Part shown: positions 58,693-64,000 of the stretch, in pieces
Layout of the letters: every line of letters begins with the position of its first letter
Numbering within the stretch: position 1 is the first letter of the stretch
Origin: Apostichopus japonicus
Lineage: Eukaryota > Echinodermata > Holothuroidea > Aspidochirotida > Stichopodidae
Length of the DNA: 64,000 nt
Reading direction: 5' to 3'
Assembly: GCF_037975245.1 (NCBI RefSeq)
Contig: NC_092574.1
Location: forward strand, 1,955,001-2,019,000
The notes under the pieces: generated by a model
The model's input: the letters and a program-made list of their open reading frames with translations, nothing else
Database searches by the model: none
What the model was told of the DNA's origin: nothing
Position numbers and translations under genes: made by a program

Positions 58693-60212
58693 ATCAAATC
58701 TTGATGCAATCTCCAAGAGCTGGATGGTGGATCTCTGAAGAAGCTTGCTGTCGTCGAACCTGATCTTAACTTCCTTTGAACACAGATCCCTGACGGTGTC
58801 CTTGATTCCATCTACCTCACCAGTTTGTTCCAGGATGCAGAGGATGGCGAACTTATCACCGTCTCTTCTGCTCTTCAAGTATTCTATTATTCTCCTCCCA
58901 ACTGCTGGGCTAATCCCACAGGTGAATCGATAGAGGTACTGAAGATTAAATGGATCCACTTTATCAAGAACATTCTTCAGCGCAGATGCCCCTCTTGTAG
59001 CAGCTACAACTTCTACCAGTCTAAAACATGCAAACCATTCACAGAATAGTTTATGGTAGAACCTTACGTCAGTCCTTGTCTGTATATCTGTAGCAGAAGT
59101 CTGTTCGTTTGTCTCAGCAGACACTTCTTCCTCTACCAAGATACCTACTGCAATATAATGTTGACAAAACCCTTGACCTAATCGTGTACAGAGTCCATCC
59201 TTACGCCATGATAACTGCTGGTTTTCACCGCAGAGACCTTCAAATGCTACTTTACTCAGTTCGTCGTGTTCACTTTCATGTTCGCTCATGTGTTCCTTTG
59301 CGTGTTTGTCCAGTGATTTGTTTCTCATGTGACTATGGAAACATTTAATCATGTAGCGAAAGAAACCGGTAGCTGACTTAAATTTCTGAAAATGTGTCTT
59401 TTCGTGGGTCATGTGAGAAAACATTACAAATAAGAGAGGCACTTGACATAGGTCATCCAGAATCGGGTTTTCATTCAAAGCGCGCTTAATTTTAGCAACG
59501 CTTTCTTCGTTATCCCCAGTAACAGCTTTGCGAATGTACTGGTCGCGTGCTTTCTCGTCAAAGCCAACTAACCTTACATATTTTGTGTTTGCTTTGTCAT
59601 AGTCGTTCGGAAGATATCTGGTTGTCAGGGTAACATCAATATTCCTAAACAGATTCCTTGTAATGATACGTTCTACATCACTTCCGGTAGCTCCGTCCCT
59701 ATCAGGAAACTCGTCATACCCGTCCAGGAGTACCTTAACAGAAGAACAGCTTTCAATGATATTTTTAATATCAGAAGATTTGATTCGAGGATCTTTTGGT
59801 GCTAAGAACAGCTTTATTGCGTGATAGATTGATATCTTGCTGTTTAGCTGCCTCAACCGGAGAAGAATTAGAATCTCTACGTCTTTAAAAGGTGAATCAC
59901 TGACTCCATTGCACCAATCATAGGCGAGCTGTAGGGTTACTGTTGACTTACCATACCCGGCTTCTGCTTCTATGATGCGCCGTTTGGCTTTCATTCGAGG
60001 GTCCGTGAAGATATCTTTGTACGAGTCCACACGTACCCATGGTCCTGCTATCTCCCTCGTCGCTCCTTCAACAACATAGATCTCTGTACCGCCCTCAACA
60101 AATACCTTGTCTACACAATATAGTCTGTCCTTGATGTACGGTATGGGCTGGATTGCGTCATATTGTAGTTTATACCTTCTCTTTAGAGAACTGATGAGTA
60201 TGGCCCTTTTGT
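58693..60212 (-). CDS. NLR gene, NACHT ATPase exon
   Basis: One 1,520-bp open exon between TTTGTTTTCATTACAG (acceptor) and GAT|GTAAGTATA (donor). Counting from the exon start: an N-terminal lead, Walker A EAGYGKSTVTLQ at about residues 83-94, RxR-rich strand, extended Walker B VKVLLDGYDEFPD at about 160-172, sensor-1-like LTTRYLP near 205, a winged-helix-like region, an His/Glu-rich insert (HMSEHESEHDE) near 330 and FYHKLFCEWFACF, the usual post-NACHT helical motif, near 410. These are NACHT STAND-ATPase features: ATP-dependent oligomerisation on sensing danger. Walker lysine, threonine and acidic residues are intact. The exon enters in phase 1 (one base from the previous exon) and leaves in phase 0. 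No upstream effector domain was located, so the N-terminal signalling type (Death, CARD, TIR or other) is unknown. Confidence 0.88.
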
Positions 60213-63200
60213 CTGTAATGAAAACAAATTTTGATTTGTAAACATTTTTGGGGGTCAATAACATTGGGATGTTTCAGTGCCTATATATGAACTAAAAACA
60301 ATTGTGGCGGGCAATCTGTTTTTTGTCACTGTCAACGACATAATTATACAAGTTAAATCGGCGTAATTTGATAATTTACGTCACCTTCTATGCGTTCATA
60401 TCTACATATTACAATTCTAATCAGTTAGGTCAAAGTAATAAGGTACATGTCGATTTCAACTGGTATAATTCATTTCGAATTCAGTAGATGTTGATTTTAT
60501 TGGCCTTTTGTGAATTAAGTTATAATAACATAAATATTTCATATACTTTGCTCTCGATCTGATACAGGCGGATTAGCGGTTTATTCCCCTTCTTTGGAAC
60601 AAACTTGAACATTTTATATCTGAACTCAGTCCTGCCTAGCAGTCCAGGAGTTAAAGGTTCAAGATTTTTCGGTGCATTTGTTAATATCTATTATTATAAT
60701 AATGTATTATAATATCACATAATATTACATAAGTCACTCATAACACATAAAACAAATCTAGCTTTAATTTATACAATATAAATATAATGTATAAAATAAA
60801 TCATGTTGAACTCTCGATCATACACTGTTAGAGGAATTACAATGCTGAGACTTTAAACCTTATCAATGTTTACTTCAAACATCAGCCTTGTAATGCTAAG
60901 TTACTAACACAAAACTGTGTAATTACAACAAACCTTGCACTGTAAGGCGCTCCATCGATTGTGACGTCACAATAACTTTCGTGGCTGGTTGGCGGGATAA
61001 ACTTGGGACTTCACTTTTCTCTTCCTTTGAGTGATATTATCCATGATTATCATTCAAAGCGATGATCTGTTGAATACATATAGATACAATATGAATTGAT
61101 AAAGCTAACTAAATACAATTATCATAAGTCAATGTATAATTATAAAAGTCAACAGAAACAGTCACCTTACCAACAGGTCTCTGGCTCGACAAAGATTACA
61201 TCAAAGTGAATCTCTCCTTATCTCTGTTTACACAAACATCGACCTTTGAAGTAATCTAATAGTAACCCGCCCTGAAATATTCAACTTTCTGTTTTGTTAT
61301 CAATATTCACAATATTTTTTAAGAATGTCACCTACATGTCATCATTTTAGATGGCGGGCTTCACAATTATTGCGAGGCTCTCTCTCTTAATTGTAGATAC
61401 AACGGTTATTCATTTGCATAAGCTGTTTGAGTTGATTTTTATTATTCTATCGATGCTAATTTGATATCAGATAAAAAATGTAGGTCATTAGTTTGACTAT
61501 ATTCAAGGTTCATTTAAAAAGTGAGGTAAAACTGATTTTCTTCTTTAAAAATGTTCAAATATAGTCTTTAATGTGTATAGTGCAGCAATACAAAACGTGT
61601 ACGTGACGAAATATTAACGTTGAGGATCTAATCAAATTGATTAATTATTCCCTAGTAAAATTTGTTTGATGAAGTTAGAGAGAAAGATGACCCACTGTTA
61701 TCGAAACACACTCTTGTGTATAGTATTAGCCTACCAGGTTAAAATTGTTAGCCTAAGTTAGACTGCTACTTTAAGGGGCACGACTGAGACTCGGACAGAG
61801 GAAAACAATAGTAACGGTTCCTTTATAAGCTATATTAGTTTGAATCTCACATGATTTATATTTTTCTAATACTTTCAGTAAAATAACATTTACCATGCAT
61901 CGTTCTGGTCACCCTGATAAAGCAAATATATTAGTCACGTGATAGCTATCATACAATACGAAAATCTCAAAAATCAGTTAAATTCTTAAACTTAATCTGT
62001 TTATTCTATTGTTTTAATATTCTTCCTAATTATCATGCAGTTTGTAGAGTTTAAAAATACTGTAATGTTTCACAGTGGTTTTACTGACAAGAACCACATT
62101 CCCACCGGGTAAGCCTATTCTAACTTATTCAATGTTCTCTTTATTTCCCACATATAGGCCTAACTTATAACATGTTTCATGAACTTCTCACTAGATTTAT
62201 CTAAGAAAAACTGATCCAATGGTCCATATTCTTCACACATGGTTTATTCCATGTTCTATACGGATAGAAAGTAAGAAAAATGCATCTCTGCCATGCATAT
62301 AATTGCAAGCTGAAAATAATCCTATACCTTGAGGAATATATTAAATGACTTCCGTCCAGATTCATGTATTTAAGTTGGACCTAAGCCTAAAGGCGCAAGG
62401 CCTGCTATGAAAGTATTACAATTCTAAATGTCTGTTTCGACAGGACTCACTGTTAGTATATTTATGATCTGGTCTGACAGCAATAAAGTGAAAGGATAGC
62501 ACATGTTCTGATTGGAGAGATATGTTGTAGCTACATGAATGAACTTATAAATAACCAGGATTTACATAATAAGAGTTTGACTAACATGAGCCTAACATTA
62601 TTCCCTTCAAATTGATGAAATATTACAATCGACACTGAAATATGATCATACAGACATGGATTATACTTCTTATACATTGAAATTACCTTCAAGACGTCAT
62701 GTTTATATAGTAAGCTGTTGTCATAAATTTAACATAGCCTGTGTTATTTATGACGTTTTTAGTATATCACTACATAGCCTGTGTTATTAATGACGTGTTT
62801 AGTATATCAGTACATATAAAGCTTCACGCCATTACTGTCTCATGTACGTTACTTACCAGTATACCATCATCGCTTTGTGGGTTTATCATCCATAGTAGAA
62901 TTTAAGTCTAGAATCCTTTAATCCTTAAATAACAGATGAAAATAACGGAAAAAAAGAATTCACGGAAACAGGAATGAAGAACATCCAATTGCCAAGATGG
63001 CGTCGTTTAGGTCATGTGACGTTCTAACATACGATCCTGGACACTAAATAGATATCGGTAGGAATCAGTTCATAGTTTAACTGGTTTCAAAGTTCATGTT
63101 TTATAGTAAACACAATAAAATACTTTATTTAATCATACAATTCATAGCTGATTTTTATGCCTTGCTGTGTTTATGCTGTCATATCAGCCGTTCTAAAGTA

Positions 63201-63560
63201 CCTACTGTACGTATATGCATTGCTCTCAGTTACGCCCATTAATAAGAAACCATTGTAAGTTTCAGACGTATTTTGTCCTATGTGCTTAATATGCCTGTAA
63301 AGTACGCAGACTTTGTAGATGCAACTACAAGCGGTGATGACTAACTCTGAATATGTCTTGACAAGAACTCTACTGATTCGTTTACGAAAATGAAAACAAC
63401 GTAACACCACTGTTTATTAAAAATATATGAAAACAATGAAGAAATTATAAACAATTCGACAAAAGCGTGTAGATATTGTAACATTACGCGATCTGAGATT
63501 TATTCAGGACATACGGATTGTAATGTCCATGATATACAATGTGCTACCCTTTTAAGTAAC
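60213..63560. other. 5' flank/intron of the NLR gene; no exon fixed
   Basis: Two minus-strand donor-like sites, CTGTTG|GTAAGG (61171/61170) and ATACTG|GTAAGTAACG (62857/62856), could belong to small 5' or UTR exons, but no open frame supports them. A direct repeat of about 50 bases, TAGCCTGTGTTATT(T/A)ATGACG, lies at 62736-62820. Confidence 0.4.
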
Positions 63561-63569
63561 TGCAGCTAG

Positions 63570-63991
63570 GCTTATTTAGAATCTGTGGTCTCGCTGCTGT
63601 GGCCTTTTGACCTCTCTCCCTCCAGTAGGCGATGTTCTTATCTTCATATATAAACAATGCATGATTCACCCTGTTTGTTCCCACTGTATTAAATTCATGT
63701 ACATATTATTATTAAGAAGTAGAACTGATTTAGAAATAGAAGGAACAAGTCGAATACAATATACTCTATACTGTCAGTGTATTCTTTGGAGTAGAGAACT
63801 TTACAATGGCGACGAGGATGGGATACAACCGTATCAAGGGTCCAATCCTCACCAGGATGATTGCAACAATCCACCGACTGAACCATTTCCCACGACTGAC
63901 GATCAGAGATGGGGACATGACCCACATGTACTCCCCACACCCTTGCGCCCACGTGACGCAGGTAACTTTGTCTAGAAGAGTCAATTACTGA
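63570..63991 (+). mobile_element. Possible start of an LTR retrotransposon (truncated by window edge)
   Basis: About 220 bases with a TATATAAA (about 63646), an ATTAAA poly(A)-like signal (about 63688) and an end GAACTTTACA are followed by TGGCGACGAGGATGGG (63807-63822), which resembles a tRNA primer-binding site. An open frame starting in that region reads GDEDGIQPYQGSNPHQDDCN, Pro/Asp-rich like the beginning of a gag. There is no second LTR in the window, so this is tentative. A spliced host exon ending CAG|GTAACTT (63959/63962) is the alternative. Confidence 0.35.
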
Positions 63992-64000
63992 ATCTAAGGT

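Noticed and set aside
62736-62820. About 50-bp direct repeat as a mobile-element target duplication
   Set aside because: The copies are adjacent and much longer than any target duplication; this is a simple tandem duplication.

Overview
The window is AT-rich animal nuclear DNA. Genes are split by introns with GT-AG junctions, exons are small and sparse, and most of the length is transposable elements in various stages of decay, satellites and low-complexity tracts (poly-G/poly-C runs, TA repeats). The NACHT/LRR exon arrangement, CR1-type LINEs with an esterase ORF1, and abundant hAT-type elements suggest a marine invertebrate deuterostome. An echinoderm, possibly a sea cucumber, is my best guess; this is inference, not proof. 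No bacterial-style operons, rRNA, tRNA or CRISPR arrays were seen.

The main host gene lies on the minus strand. A 1,520-bp NACHT ATPase exon (58693-60212) can be linked by compatible splice phases to an LRR-like exon (24682-24890) and two short exons (17598-17674, 14841-14902). This would be one NLR-type innate immune receptor gene spanning at least 45 kb, with a 33.8-kb intron loaded with mobile elements. Its 5' exon(s), true start and last exon are not located. At the left edge (731-1063) is a 3'-terminal exon of an unrecognised conserved gene on the plus strand. At 26893-28270 is a broken plus-strand gene encoding a DUF3987-like P-loop ATPase, inside the large NLR intron.

Mobile elements, left to right: an RT fragment of a LINE (1-480); a CR1-like LINE on the minus strand (about 2595-6790) that appears to have landed in a 122-bp satellite with alternating A/B units (about 6797-7866); a hAT transposase remnant (8520-8999); a 362-bp hAT-type MITE (10607-10968); a foldback element of repeated AGATATCT palindromes with an 11-bp flanking repeat (12560-13462); a TTAA-flanked MITE with an empty site in a nearby duplicate (19439-19803); a composite element with 5-bp target duplications present twice (22539-24479 and 53266-55131), each carrying the same inner hAT-like insertion; a nearly full-length LINE on the plus strand (about 34950-39420); a complete but dead Ty3/Gypsy element with two 190-bp LTRs (41510-46629); a second foldback element with a 9-bp target duplication (48726-49789); a 1,567-bp hAT-like element with a perfect 8-bp duplication (51041-52607); and a 30-40-bp minisatellite (56445-57595). 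The right edge may hold the start of another LTR element.

The most notable structures are the NLR gene reconstructed by phase, the co-mobilised composite elements, a GC-rich hairpin module shared among differing hAT-like elements, and the two foldback elements built from inverted arrays of short subrepeats.
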